Shown here piece by piece: positions 43,333 through 54,438 of a stretch of 64,000 nt of DNA. The position numbers and the translations under genes are program-made. The stretch comes from Blastocladiella emersonii ATCC 22665 (Eukaryota; Blastocladiomycota; Blastocladiomycetes; Blastocladiales; Blastocladiaceae). How positions within the stretch are numbered: position 1 is the stretch's first letter; every line of letters starts with the position of its first letter. The DNA lies in assembly GCA_025594325.1 (NCBI GenBank), contig JANHCV010000006.1:1-64000 (forward strand), written 5' to 3'. Under the pieces are notes generated by a model, which saw nothing but the letters and a program-made list of their open reading frames with translations, was not told where the DNA came from and did no database searches.

Positions 43333-43690
43333 GGCCGCCTTGGTTGCTCTGTCATCGGGACGGGGGCACGCGCCGGGGGTGAGTGGACTTCACCGAGCGC
43401 GCGGATAGGCGAGCACATACGCTGCCTTGGTCATGGTGGGGATAATGCGGCAAGTTGCGTGGTAGGTGTTGATACGTTGCACAAGCTGGCGCGCATTCGC
43501 GGTCGGTGCAGCGCGAGAGCTCGACACAAGAGCGAGCGAGCCGAGCGGGCTGCAGCTCAAACAGGTGACCGCGGGAACGTGACGGCGCCGCCTCGCCGCC
43601 GCCTTCGTCTCTTCCTGAGCGACGCGACCTCCCTCTTTTTCTCAGAAGCCCTTGCATGCATCTCTAACAACGAACCAAACCTCGAGCAAC
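43333..43690. promoter_or_regulatory. Divergent promoter SmD2/OST2
   Basis: 358 bp between two housekeeping genes facing apart. A C/T-rich tract lies before the OST2 start. A short 5' exon of SmD2 may lie within it near 43422-43435. Confidence 0.45.
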
Positions 43691-44172
43691 ATGGCCAAGG
43701 ACGCGTTCCCCGACACCCTGCCCGGCGCGGCCGCGTCCCTGTGGCGCAACTACGTGCGCGGGACGCCGGCACACCTCAAGCTGATCGACGCGTACCTCGT
43801 ATACCTGCTGTGCTCGGGCATCGCGCAGTTTGTCTACGTGTGCCTCGTCGGCACCTTCCCGTTCAACGCGTTCCTCGCCGGGTTCGGGTCGGCCGTTGCT
43901 GCGTTTGTGCTCGCTGGTGCGTGAGGGCTGGTGATCGGCGAGGGTGCAGGAGGTGCGCTAACCTGCCGTGCGCTAATCGCTACCAGTGTCGCTGCGGATG
44001 CAGACCAACCCCGAGAACAAGGGCACGATCGCGTGGAACCCACAGCGGTACGCTCACATCTCGCCGATCCGTGCGAGGGCGCACGCTGACCTCTCGTTCG
44101 TGTAGCGCGTTCGCCGACTTTGTGGTGAGTAACGTAGTGCTGCAGTTCATTACCGTGCACTTCCTCGGATGA
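43691..44172 (+). CDS. OST2: Oligosaccharyltransferase subunit OST2/DAD1
   Basis: Exons 43691-43916, 43987-44047 and 44106-44172 give 117 aa, the usual size. OST2/DAD1 is a small ER membrane subunit of the complex that transfers the N-glycan to Asn. Diagnostic features are the short cytosolic N-terminus, [15 protein letters not shown] before the first span, the [12 protein letters not shown] motif between spans, then the [11 protein letters not shown] segment and the terminal [17 protein letters not shown]. The stop is only 34 bp from the stop of the converging dehydrogenase gene. Confidence 0.95.
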
Positions 44173-44206
44173 TCATATACACAACCAGATCTCCTCCCCA
44201 CTCCGC

Positions 44207-45116
44207 TTACAGCTTGGGCAGGTACAGGAGCCGTCCCTCCATGCCCGCGTTGACGTCGACGACCGTGCCCGTGACGTTGCCCGAGACGCGCCCGGCCGCG
44301 AGGTACATGATAGCGTGCCCTACGTCCTCGGGCTCGCTGACCTTCTGCAGCGGGCTGGTAGCCATGGCGGCGCCGAGCAGGACGGGGTCCTCCATGGCGC
44401 GCGCGGCCATCGGGGTGCGGATCCAGCCGGGCGCGACCACGTTGATGCGGGCGCGCGGGTGCACCTTGACGGCCTCGTTCTTGACCGACAGCAGCAGGCC
44501 GCCCGGCTGGAACGCGGCCTTGGACGCGGCGTAGTCGGCGTGGTACGCCTCGCCGAACTTGCCCGCGGTGCTCCCGACCAGGACCGCGGAGATGTTGGGC
44601 GTGGCGGGGGAGAGGGTGCCCGCGGCCACGGCGGACCGGATGCCGCGCAGCCAGTGCTTGAGGAACAGGAACGTGCCCTACACCCAGGAAGTGAGTTCGG
44701 GCCCGCGCGGGGTCAGCGGGACGCGGCGCGGAACGTACGTCGAGGTTGACGGCGATGGTGTTCTTCCACCGCGTGAGGTCCATGTCGGCGACGAGCACGT
44801 CCTCGGCGGGCCAGATCCCGTGGCACACGATGAGCGAGTGGACGGGGCCCCAGTCCCCCGCGTTGGCGCGGACGGCGCGCTCGACGGCAGACTCGTCAGT
44901 GACGTTGGCCTGCACCGTGCGCAGGCGGCCGGTCCCGGCAAACTCGCGGACGAGTGCCGACAGCGGCGCGCCGGGCTTGAGCGGCGAGTTGTGGTGCGCC
45001 GTGACGCGCGCGCCCGCCTCGACGACGAGCTGCCGGACGAGCGCAACGCCCAGGCCGCCCGAGGCGCCCGTCACGAGGACGTGCGTGTTGGCGAGGCCGA
45101 GGTAGTCGGTGTTCAT
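44207..45116 (-). CDS. Short-chain dehydrogenase/reductase
   Basis: Exons 44739-45116 and 44207-44677 give 282 aa, typical of classical SDRs. Rossmann-fold cofactor motif TGASGGLG lies near residues 16-23; the catalytic Tyr-Lys pair is in YHADYAASK, preceded by a conserved Ser in VLVGSTAG. The NAG-equivalent is replaced by the C-H-G of VCHGIW. The PGWIRT motif after the active site and the C-terminal VDVNAG segment are standard. An Asn/His-His-Asn pair after the second strand leaves NAD versus NADP preference open. Substrate cannot be inferred. No targeting signal is apparent. Confidence 0.9.
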
Positions 45117-46112
45117 GGTGTCGATGCGTTGGTGGTGGAAGCGCTGGGGAGAGAACGAGGGAGAGAGGGACGGAGGGTTGTGAAGGCCGATCGCGCGAGC
45201 GAGCCGGCCCACGTGTGGTTCACCCGGACCTTCTCCCCCTCTCCCCGATATCCCCTCGTTCATTCATTAGCGTAGTCATGGTTGAGGCAGCAGCCGCGCC
45301 CTCGTCATCGGCCCTTCAACATCGCAAGGTGAGAGGTGAGGGGGTGTCCCTGCAGGCCCTCGCGACGACGGCGGCGGCGGTGCGGCGCGTCGCGTCCGTC
45401 GCCCGCGTCCCGTGATACTTTGACGCGTCGCGGCGCGCGGGAGGGGGACGTCCGCCGTCCGCCACCACGGCGCCCCCCACCCGCCGTCCACCACACTTGT
45501 GCGGGTGGGGGACCCGCGCCAGATTACATCTCGTATACCCACCCCGCCCATCGAGCAGACCGCCGAACCTCGTTCATTCATGGAGCCCACGCTGCCGAGT
45601 TCCCCCACCACCACGCTCCCCTCCCGACTCTGAGCAACGTCCGCGCCGACCGACCACTGCTCGGCCTGCGACCTCGTCGGCCGCGCATCCGTCCCCTGTG
45701 TGCAGGGCCCGCTCCGGGGCACCTCCCTCCCTCGCCACCACCTTCCCCGCCTGGATCCGCGGGCCGCCCGGCCTGATCCGCCAGCCTCGCTCGCATCGGA
45801 GGGCCGACCGTCGCGACCGCAGCACGTCGAATTCGCCCGCGCGGCCGCCGCTCGCTCGCGTGAGTGCGTTCATAGCCACCGCGGCGCGTGCGCCACTTTC
45901 GCCGCACCGAACCGCCTCGTCGCCACCGCCTGCTTCGCCTCCCTCCCCCTCCCCCGCACTCCTCCATACCCCCTCACTCTGCGACGTAATCAACATCGCA
46001 CACGCGCCGACTTGACGCATCGACCCGCCGAGCTGCCGCTGCGCCCACCTACGACTCCGCCACGACGCATTCTCGGACCCCCGCCATCGACACCGCCGCC
46101 GCCAACAACGCC
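45117..46112. promoter_or_regulatory. Long divergent promoter region
   Basis: 996 bp between the dehydrogenase and ankyrin gene starts. It is strongly C-rich on the plus strand from about 45500 to 46110, probably a long leader of the ankyrin gene. Short overlapping open frames here look like composition artefacts. Confidence 0.45.
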
Positions 46113-48941
46113 ATGAGCGTGCCCCTGCCCATCATCCCGCCGGGCCACGACCCGCCACCCGCCGCCGTGTCTGCGGCACCACCTGCGCTGTCGGTCGCCA
46201 CCACCTCGCCCGCCGCAACAGGCACCGCCGGCGCCGTGAACCCGCTCGGCAGCCCGCCCAAGTCGCCGGTCCCCGGCAGCCCCGGGCTCAACTTTGCCAA
46301 GCTCGCCATGCAGCGCAACTACTCGAACGAGTTCCCGCCCGCCCCGCCTGCCTCCTCGGGCCCTTCCGCGTCGCCCACCGGCGGCACCGGGTCCTCGGGC
46401 CTGCGCAACGGCACCGTGCCCGTGGTCCACCACTCGAGCTCGGCGGGGTCGCTGCCGAGCGTCGGTTCCTCGTCGCCCGCGTCCGTGCACTCGATCGAGA
46501 GCGCCCCCGAGATCAGCTCGGGCTCGTCGCCGCTCGTCCCGCCCGCCCTCACGCTGTCGGGCGTGTTCGGGACCGGCGGTGGGGGACCGCCGTCGCCCTT
46601 CTCCCCGCCACCAACGCTGCCGCCGTCGGCGCTCGGCGGTGCGTCCGGCACCATGTCGCTCGCCGAGTTCATGCGCGACGACCGGTTCCCGCGCAGGCAG
46701 CGGAAATACTTTCTCGCCCTCCAGCGGCTCGAGGAGACGTACTCGCCCGACGCCAAGCTGCAGCCGATCAAGGTCAAAAAGGGTGCGTTGCGCGCGCGTG
46801 GATTGGTGGTCGGCGCCTGTGTACTGACGCGTTCTCGCAACGTAGACAAAAAGTCGAGCAGCAGCGACGGGTCCGGGTCCGGCGCCATGAACAAGCTGTC
46901 CAACCTGCTCGGCAAGAAGAAGAACCGGCAAAAGACCGTCAACAGTACGCGTCCCTCTCACGCGCGCTCATCGCACCACATCTAACCGAATCCCAACGCG
47001 TGTAGGCCAGTTCCACATGCTCCGGATCGCCATCATGGAGGAGCGCCAGGACACGGCCATCGACGTGCTCGAGCAGCTGCCGAGCGCCACCATCAAGAAG
47101 AAGCGGCCCGACGAGGTCAACCACCTGTTCCTGCTCGCCCTCGCCAAGCGCATGGAGCGCCTGTGCATGAAGATGTTCGACAAGGGCTACCCCGCCGACG
47201 TCAACGCACCCATCTTCCTGCCCAACGTCACCAAGGGCGAGGCGCCCAAGTTCGGGTTCCCGAGTTTCTTCCTCCTCGCTATCGGGTTCGGGCTCAATAA
47301 CCTCGCCACTGCCATGATGAAGGTACGTCCCGTGAACTATAGCGAGGCGGGCGGCACCCAATGACGCGTACCCCCAAACGAGTGTAGAAGGCCAACGTGC
47401 AGCAGTCGTGGTACGGTCTGACGCCATTACTCCTGGCGTGCTCGGGCGGCACCTCGGGCCGCGCCTCGCTCGGGCTCGTGACGCAGCTGCTGGCCATGGG
47501 CGCGAACCCGGCCGCGGGCATCCCGCTCGAGCAGTACCAGGTGCACAAGAAGCTGCGCCCGAAACCCGCGCGCATCCGGACCATGCCGCACCACCAGGCC
47601 AACGGCAGCGACTTTGGCGCGTACTCGCCCATGCCCGCGACTGTGCCCGCCGGGATCAGCCGCGCGGCGTCGTTCGCGGACGGCTCGTTTGGCGGCGCCG
47701 TGACCACGTCCATCTGCCCGCTCGGCCAGTACGGGCAGGCCGCGGGGGCCGCGGTCCTCGAGACCCCCGAACGCGTCGGCGCGTGGAGCAAGGGTAAGAT
47801 GGTGTACCCGCTCGATGTAGCCGCGGCCGCCGAGCAGGGCGAGGTGCTCCAGCTGCTCCTCCGCAAGCTCGAGCAGCGGCGCGTCCGCGACTCGGCGCTG
47901 TGCTTCCTCGCGCAGCAGAACTTTGCCGTCACGATGCAGCTGTGGAAGAATGGCGGGAACGCGATGCAGCGTGACTGGGGGTATGTTCTCTGCGTCTAGT
48001 TATCCCGGTGCTGGACTGACTCTCGACCGCGGTATAGACAAATGACGGGCCTGCACATTGCGTCGCGGCTCGGGCTCATCGAGCTCGTGTACGTGTACCT
48101 CGAGATGCGCGTGGATGCCAACACGCCGGGCGAGAACGGGTGGACGCCGCTGCAGGAGGCCGTGAGCCAGCGGCACCGCGACACGGCGCGCATGCTGTCC
48201 CGGCGCGGCGCGCGGGCCGACGACCGCAACCAGGCAGGCGATTCCGCCCACGACGTCGCGCGCCGCGTCGGGCTGTCCCCTGCCGAGGCCGCCGAGTACT
48301 TTGCGACGGACGCGACGCCCGAGGAGGCCGCGCGCGACGCGGCGATCGCCGAGCGGGTCGCGGCCGCGCTCATGAACTCGCCCGTGCACTCGGTCGCGGG
48401 CAGCGCCGACGTGCTCCCCGGGGCCTCCGGCAGCATCCACAGCAACCTGCGGATCGAGACGGGCAGCGTCAAGTCGCTGCGCAAGCGGTCCGAGTCGCTG
48501 CCGAGCTACGGCGCCGGGTCACACGCGACGGTGCTCGCGTCGTCAGGCCTGCCGAGCCCGCTGTCCGACTCGTCGAGCGCGTCGTCGGGCGGGTCGTCCG
48601 GGTCGCCCACGGGGCACCACGGCCACCACGCGCGCGCCACCAGCGACGCGGCCGCGCACTCCGGGATCGCCGGTAAGACCAAGAAGAAGCGCAGCGGGAC
48701 CATGGACAAGTTTGCGATGCTGCGGCAGTCCATGTTCTCGTCAAGCTCGTCCTCGAGCAACGCGGCGGCAGCGGCCAGCAGCGCGTCCGAGCTCCCGCCC
48801 ATGCCGCGCAGCTCGTCGATGCACGCGGCACCGCCCGTCCCGCCCAAAATCGGCGCCGGGAACGCGTCCTCGGTGTCGGCCGCAGCAGCAGCTATGGCCG
48901 AGGCGCCGCCGCGGATCCGGTCGGCGTCGGCCAAGAACTAA
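46113..48941 (+). CDS. Large ankyrin-repeat protein
   Basis: Exons 46113-46782, 46846-46944, 47006-47322, 47388-47980 and 48038-48941 give 860 aa. Residues 1-~185 are Pro/Ser/Gly-rich and disordered; a short conserved-looking helix (MSLAEFMRDDRF..RQRKYFLALQRLEE) follows, then a Ser/Lys-rich stretch. Ankyrin-type helices run from about 257 to 640: LRIAIMEERQDTAIDVLEQ, GLTPLLLACSGG, YPLDVAAAAEQGEVLQLLLRK, TGLHIASRLGLIELVYVYLE, and the best repeat GWTPLQEAVSQRHRDTARML. The C-terminal ~220 residues are Ser-rich with a KTKKKR basic cluster. It is likely a protein-interaction scaffold; I cannot assign an orthologue. Confidence 0.8.
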
Positions 48942-49533
48942 GGCCTGCTGTCGTCGTGTCGTAGAACTCGTTGTCGCACCATTGCTCCCCTTTGTCTCTC
49001 TCCTCTCAGTTATAATATTGACCGTTCCGAAGACCCGAAGATACACGTCGATGTAGCGAAGCGCGGAGGTCAAATTTGGTCGCGGAGAAGTGGTGGCGCA
49101 GCTCGTTCTTCGGTTTCGGGGTCCGCGGCTCCGGCTCCGCCCGCACGCGATGCGCGGAACGGGCCGGCCGCGCCGCCCCGACGCGTGATGCAACGCGGTC
49201 ACGCGGCACCTCGGCGCGTGTTCTCGTGCATGAAAAGCGACGCGTCGCCGTCGACACCGTGAAATGGCAAGGCGGCGCGGGCTTCCGGTTCCCTCCGAGC
49301 GCCTCTACGCCGCCGCTGCCGTGGTCGGTGCGCGTGAGTGGTGACGTGCAGCCGTGGCTGGAGGCAGCCGAAGCGGCCGGCGCCGAGTCAGTCGGTCACG
49401 CGTCCGCGCTGAATGCAGAGTGCGCGGCGAGTCCTGCCCGTCCTGCACCCCGCGCGTATAAAGCGCGCCCGCGCCCCCGCTACCGCCCCGTCTTCGCTCC
49501 CGCAGTCGGATCGTGTATATCCCACACCCCATA
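48942..49533. promoter_or_regulatory. ICL1 upstream region with TATA box
   Basis: 592 bp of intergenic sequence. TATAAAG at 49457-49463 is 77 bp upstream of the isocitrate lyase ATG and is followed by a C-rich run, like the other two promoter modules but less exact. Carbon-source regulation is expected for this enzyme but no specific site is claimed. Confidence 0.6.
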
Positions 49534-51256
49534 ATGTCGCCCATCAACCAGCAGTTCCTCGACGAGGAGGGTATGCACTCGCGACCCTCGCCCGCGTCGT
49601 AGCTTCCACTCACACCCACGGATCGCATGTATCGTAGAGCGCCGCTTCCAGGCCGAGGTGGCCGCCGTCAAGCAGTGGTGGCAGTCGGACCGGTTCGCGC
49701 GCACGACGCGCCCGTACTCTGCCGAGGACGTCGTCAACAAGCGCGGCACGATGCACGTCGAGTACCCGTCCAACGTGCAGGCCAAGAAGCTGTGGGCGCT
49801 GCTCAAGCAGCACAAGGCCAACGGCACGGCCTCGCACACGTTCGGCGCCCTCGACCCCGTGCAGGTCGCGCAGATGGCCAAGTACCTCGAGACCGTCTAC
49901 GTGTCCGGCTGGCAGTGCTCGTCGACGGCGTCGTCGTCCAACGAGCCCGGCCCGGACCTCGCCGACTACCCCATGGACACGGTCCCCAACAAGGTCGACC
50001 AGCTGTTCCGCGCCCAGATGTTCCACGACCGCAAGCAGCGCGCGGCGCGCCTCGCCCTGCCCAAGGCGCAGCGCGGCGCCCAGCCCGCCATCGACTTCCT
50101 GCGGCCCATCATCGCTGACGCCGACACGGGCCACGGCGGCATCACGGCCAACATGAAGCTCGCCAAGATGTTTGTCGAGCGCGGCGCCGCCGGCGTGCAC
50201 GTCGAGGACCAGGCCGCCGGCACCAAGAAGTGCGGCCACATGGCCGGCAAGGTGCTCGTCCCCATCTCGGAGCACATCAACCGCCTCATCGCCATGCGCC
50301 TGCAGTTCGACATCATGGGCACCGACACCCTACTCGTCGCCCGCACCGACGCCGAGGCCGCCACCCTCCTCCAGAACAACATTGACCCGCGCGACCACCC
50401 CTTCATCCTCGGCTGCGCCAACCCCGCGCTCCGCGGCAAGCCCCTCGTCACCGTCATGGACGAGGCCCAGCGCGCCGGCAAGATCGGCGCCGCCCTCGCC
50501 AAGGTCGAGGAGGACTGGACCAACGCGGCGCACCTCAAGACGTACGCCGAGGCGGTCGTCGACGCGATCCAGGCCTCGTCGCGCGCCGACAAGGCGGCCC
50601 TGATTGCGCAGTTCACGGCCAAGGTCAAGTCGGCGTCCAACGCCGAGGCGCGCGCCGCCGCCAAGGTCATCGGCTTCGGCGACGTGTTCTGGTGCTGGGA
50701 CCTGCCGCGCGTGCGCGAGGGCTACTACCGCTACCGCGGCGGAACCCCCGCGTGCATCAACCGCGCCATCGCGTACGCGCCCTACACGGACCTGATCTGG
50801 ATGGAGACGGCCAAGCCGATCCTGTCGCAGGCGCGCGAGTTCTCGTCGGGCGTGCTGGCCGCGGACCCGTCGGTGATGCTCGCCTACAACCTGTCGCCGT
50901 CGTTCAACTGGGACGCGGCGGGTATGTCGGACGACGAGATGCGCACGTTCATTGCCAACCTCGGCAAGCTCGGGTTCGCGTGGCAGTTCATCACGCTCGC
51001 CGGGTTCCACGCCGACGCGCTCGGCATCGACACGTTCGCCCGCGACTACGCGACCCGCGGCATGCTCGCCTACGTCGAGGGCGTCCAGCGCCAGGAGCGC
51101 GCCCGCGGCGTCGAGACGCTCGCCCACCAGAAGTGGTCGGGCGCCGCCTACGTCGACGCCACCATGATGACGGTCCAGGGCGGCGTCTCGTCCACGGCCG
51201 CCATGGGCAAGGGCGTCACCGAGGACCAGTTCGGCGGCAAGAAGGCGGCCCACTAA
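49534..51256 (+). CDS. ICL1: Isocitrate lyase (glyoxylate cycle)
   Basis: A 37 nt first exon (49534-49570) and one large exon (49638-51256) give 551 aa, normal for fungal isocitrate lyase. The enzyme cleaves isocitrate to succinate and glyoxylate, allowing growth on acetate, fatty acids or ethanol. The catalytic loop KKCGHMAGK with the active cysteine is present, as are the metal-binding DADTGHGG, the W-Q-C-S-S-T segment and SPSFNWD. The fungal insertion between the two halves is present. No clear peroxisomal SKL-type C-terminus; it ends KKAAH. The tiny first exon is typical of basidiomycete gene structure. Confidence 0.97.
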
Positions 51257-51325
51257 GTAATGCATCCCGGTAGTGGGGTGAGTGTCAGCATAAATACAAA
51301 GTTCATATTGCTACCATCATCCCGC

Positions 51326-52489
51326 TCAAGAGTACTGGCGCGCGCCGCCCTTGGCCAGCTCGTCGGCCGCCTCGTTGCCCGGCAGCCCCGCGTGCGCCTT
51401 GATGTACTCGATGCGCAGCGTGCCCGTGCGCCGGTTCAGCTGCTCGTCGAGGTCCTTGAAGTACTCGACGTTGCTCACGCCCGCGTAGTCGTTGCGGCGC
51501 CAGCTGTGCATCCACGACGACCACGCCTTGACCACGTACTGCGAGTCCGTCTTGATTACCACATCCTCATGCACGGGAACGAGTTTGAGGGCTTCGGTCA
51601 CGGCCTACGATACAGTGAGGGTGAGTGGGCCGGCCGGCCGGCGGGTGAGCGGGGGTGCAAGAGGGGCGGACGGACCTGGATCTCGGCCTTCTGGTTCGAC
51701 GGCTCGTCATTACGCGAAAGCAGGCGCAGCGGCCGCGAGATGTTGCGGCTGTCGCCCGGGCCAAAGTACGCGCCGCTACACACGTCGCGGCAGTCAGTCG
51801 TCAACCCGCGCCGCGTAGTGGGGGAACACGGCGTACATGCCGGCACGCCCGCCGCGCTGCCCGTTGCCCATGCAGCTGCCGTCCGTGTACACGACCGTCG
51901 GGCCCTTGCCGCCGTTGCCGGCGGAAGGGAACGCGGACGCGGCGTACTCGGCCCCCGAGATCGTCGCCGTCGTCCGCCGCGCCGTCGTCGGCTGCACGAG
52001 ATCCGTGGGATCAAACGTCCACGCCGAGACCGCGTAGTGGACGGGCGGATCCGCGGACGACGACGACGAGAGTTTGCTGGTGGAGGGGGTGGGGCGCGAG
52101 TACGGCGTGCTGCGCGACGACGACGACGAGCTGGTACCGCTGCTACGACTGGTCGAGGCCGAGACGCCGCTGCCGCTGGCGAACGCGGCGGCCTCGGCGT
52201 GCGACGTGAACTTCTTGAACACGGGCCCCGAGAAACCCTTGACCTGGGCCTCGCACGCGGCCCACGTCGTGAACACGCCCGTCTTGCGCCCGCGCTGCAC
52301 CGCGTAGTAGGCGCCACTGCTGCTCCCGCTGGTGGAGGTGGAGGAGGTGGTGGTGGTTTTGCTTCTCGAAGACGACCCGCGCGGCATGGTGCTGGTTACG
52401 AAGCGGTGGTGGTGGCGGTGCTGACTGACGGCGTCGGCGGCGGCGAGCAGGCGCAGTGCGCCTCGAGTCAGCCGGTGTGCGTGGTACAT
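51326..52489 (-). CDS. RNH1: Ribonuclease H1 with hybrid-binding domain
   Basis: Exons 51837-52489, 51676-51775 and 51326-51604 give 343 aa. It degrades RNA in RNA-DNA hybrids. The N-terminal hybrid-binding domain reads [20 protein letters not shown] then [13 protein letters not shown] Ser-rich linker follows. The catalytic domain has the four acidic residues in [11 protein letters not shown] (Asp), NQKAEIQAVTEAL (Glu), IKTDSQYVV (Asp) and [11 protein letters not shown] (Asp). The first intron must be removed to join GGRAG to the [12 protein letters not shown] strand. Two starts are in frame: Met at 52489, giving an Arg/His-rich, acid-poor leader like a mitochondrial presequence, and Met near 52386 (MPRGSS), giving a nuclear form. 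Confidence 0.93.
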
Positions 52490-52910
52490 GGTGGCGGCGA
52501 ATGGTTGCGGGGAGTCGCATGCATGCGCAGAGGGAGGGAGATCGGCAGGGTCCGTACGGGATAAGAGTGTGCAAGGAAGCTGCTGATGAGGTAGGTGCGC
52601 GACGGGTGCACCGAGTCAGCCACACGGGTCAAGCTACATGAAAGGGGGGTCGTTGGTCGAAGCGGAGAGGGAGAGGCGGGAGAAGCGGCTGGCGAGAGGG
52701 AGGGCGAGGGGTGGGCAGGGCCGGCTGGGGGACTCCGGCGAAAGCGGTCAGGGGGCGGCGGTGCCACCGCGCGCACGGTCCGAGGTCGCGACGCGCCACT
52801 TCGGGTCCTAAGCCCGAGGGAGGGATCTGGCGCAGGATCCGGCGCGCAAGATAGACGTCGCTATTGATCGAACGAGATCGATAGCCTGACCAGGACTTGC
52901 CGCAAGAGAG
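52490..52910. promoter_or_regulatory. Divergent region RNH1 / unknown gene
   Basis: About 420 bp, GA-rich on the plus strand from 52640 to 52760. It must serve as promoter for RNH1 and probably the next gene. No TATA box is seen. Confidence 0.4.
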
Positions 52911-53926
52911 ATGAGCTTTGCAGGACTCTCGCTGACCGCGCTCGCGGGGGCGGCCCGACCATGACGCTTCGCGGGAACCCCCGCTCGAGAACTCGCACTG
53001 GAACCCCGCCAAGCGCGTGCTATCGGACCCGAAGCTCGCGGCGTGGTGGATGGGCGTGATTGACGAGGCGCTGCGGCTCGCAGAAGCGGGCGAGGGGGCG
53101 AAGCGGTTTGCATACTTCCCCGGCGGCGGCGCGCGCGCCCTGCCCGGATGGACTGCCGGTGTGCCGTACCCACTCGCCGCGCGCCCGCGCGACGTCGTCC
53201 CGCTGCTCCCCGACCACGAGCTCGGCCGGCTCGTTCACGAGGCCGAGGCCTCGCAGGACGTCGCGACAGTCCGCGAGTTGCTGGTGCTGTGGGACGGGAT
53301 CGCGGAGATGAAGGGCGAGCAGCCGGGGTGCCTCACCGTGACTGTCCCGGCAGGCTCGGCGCGCGAGGGTGTCGAGGAGACGAATGCAGTGGTGGAGAAG
53401 ACGGTAGCGGACGAGGTCTTTGTTAAGATCCTCAACGCGCTCGCGCAGGCCGATTTCCGCGCCGCTGACGTCGAGGAGACGGTCAAGGTCATGGCGCCCG
53501 TGCTCGACGCGATCCGCGGCGCGGCGGTGGCGGGCGTCCGCATCGAAGGGGCGCCGATCGTCGCCGTTCCGCTGTCGACGACGCCATCGGCCGCTGCCGC
53601 GAGATCCAGCTCGTCGACTGCTGCCGCCGCGCCCATGAACCTCAACAGCCTGATCAAGAAGAAGCCGACTACAGCAAGTGGTACGATCATGCTCGCCGCG
53701 TTCTGCACACGAAGCTCGACTCACTGGCCCTTTTGTGTAAGCAGGGCCTGTCGTCAACCAGCTGGGCAGCTCGCTGATCAAGCGCAAGGCGCCCTCGTCA
53801 TCGTCGTCGTCCACCACAGAGCCGACCTCGACAGCGGCTCCCGCCAACCCCGCCGCAGCTGTACCCGCAAGCGAGTCGGGTCCGGAAAGCGCGCGGCCGG
53901 CGAAGCGGGCCAGGACCTCGTCATGA
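52911..53926 (+). CDS. Unknown, likely nuclear protein with an apparent N-terminal frameshift
   Basis: Downstream exons (to 53680, then 53745-53926) form a good helical protein of about 300 aa: LAAWWMGVIDEALRLAEAG, a LLPDHELGRLVHEAEAS helix, then a Ser/Pro-rich tail ending in a basic KRAR element suggestive of nuclear import. The best upstream ATG (52911) opens a frame that stops after 17 codons, while protein-like sequence continues in the +1 frame with no GT to support an intron. Removing one base in the G-run near 52946 would join them. Otherwise translation would begin at the in-frame Met at 53050. I do not recognise the family. Confidence 0.5.
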
Positions 53927-54438
53927 GAACGGAGTGTCCGGAATCATCAACGGAATACAGAGTTGCTCCCCCGAACAGGACGGCCCCATCGACACGTTCG
54001 CGTGCACCGTTGATGGTCGCCGCTGATCAGTCACTGGTCACGAAACCCGCGGGATGACTGAGCCCGCGCGGAACTGTAAGGCCGAGCATGCGTGCGTGCG
54101 TGCGTGCCAACTAGCGAGAAGCAAGCCTGCGCAAGAGACGCGTCGCGATATCACGTTTGTCTCGCAGCGACGCGATGCGCCACGCGCTCGCTCCGACTCA
54201 CTCAGACATGGATGGTGCAGGTAACCAGGAGGACTTGCGCAACTGAGCTCTGGCGTATATTTTATAAACCCAGTGAGCTCACCACCGGCGTGTGGGCGTG
54301 AGATTGGGATATCCCGATACCCATCCCGAAAGAGCGACGCGGGTGAAACGTGACGCGTCCGCCCGCGCGCCGATTGACGCTTTCGCGCGCGCGATGCACT
54401 TTGCCTCGTCTCGAAAGGCCCCCTGCACACGTACTCGC
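53927..54438. promoter_or_regulatory. Upstream region of F-box-like gene with TATA box
   Basis: 512 bp. TATAAA at 54263-54268 lies in an AT-rich island (GTATATTTTATAAA) 171 bp before the ATG. Otherwise no motif. Confidence 0.55.

Noticed and set aside
45497-46015. Open frames before the ankyrin gene
   Set aside because: Pro/Arg/Ser composition in every frame; better explained as a C-rich leader.
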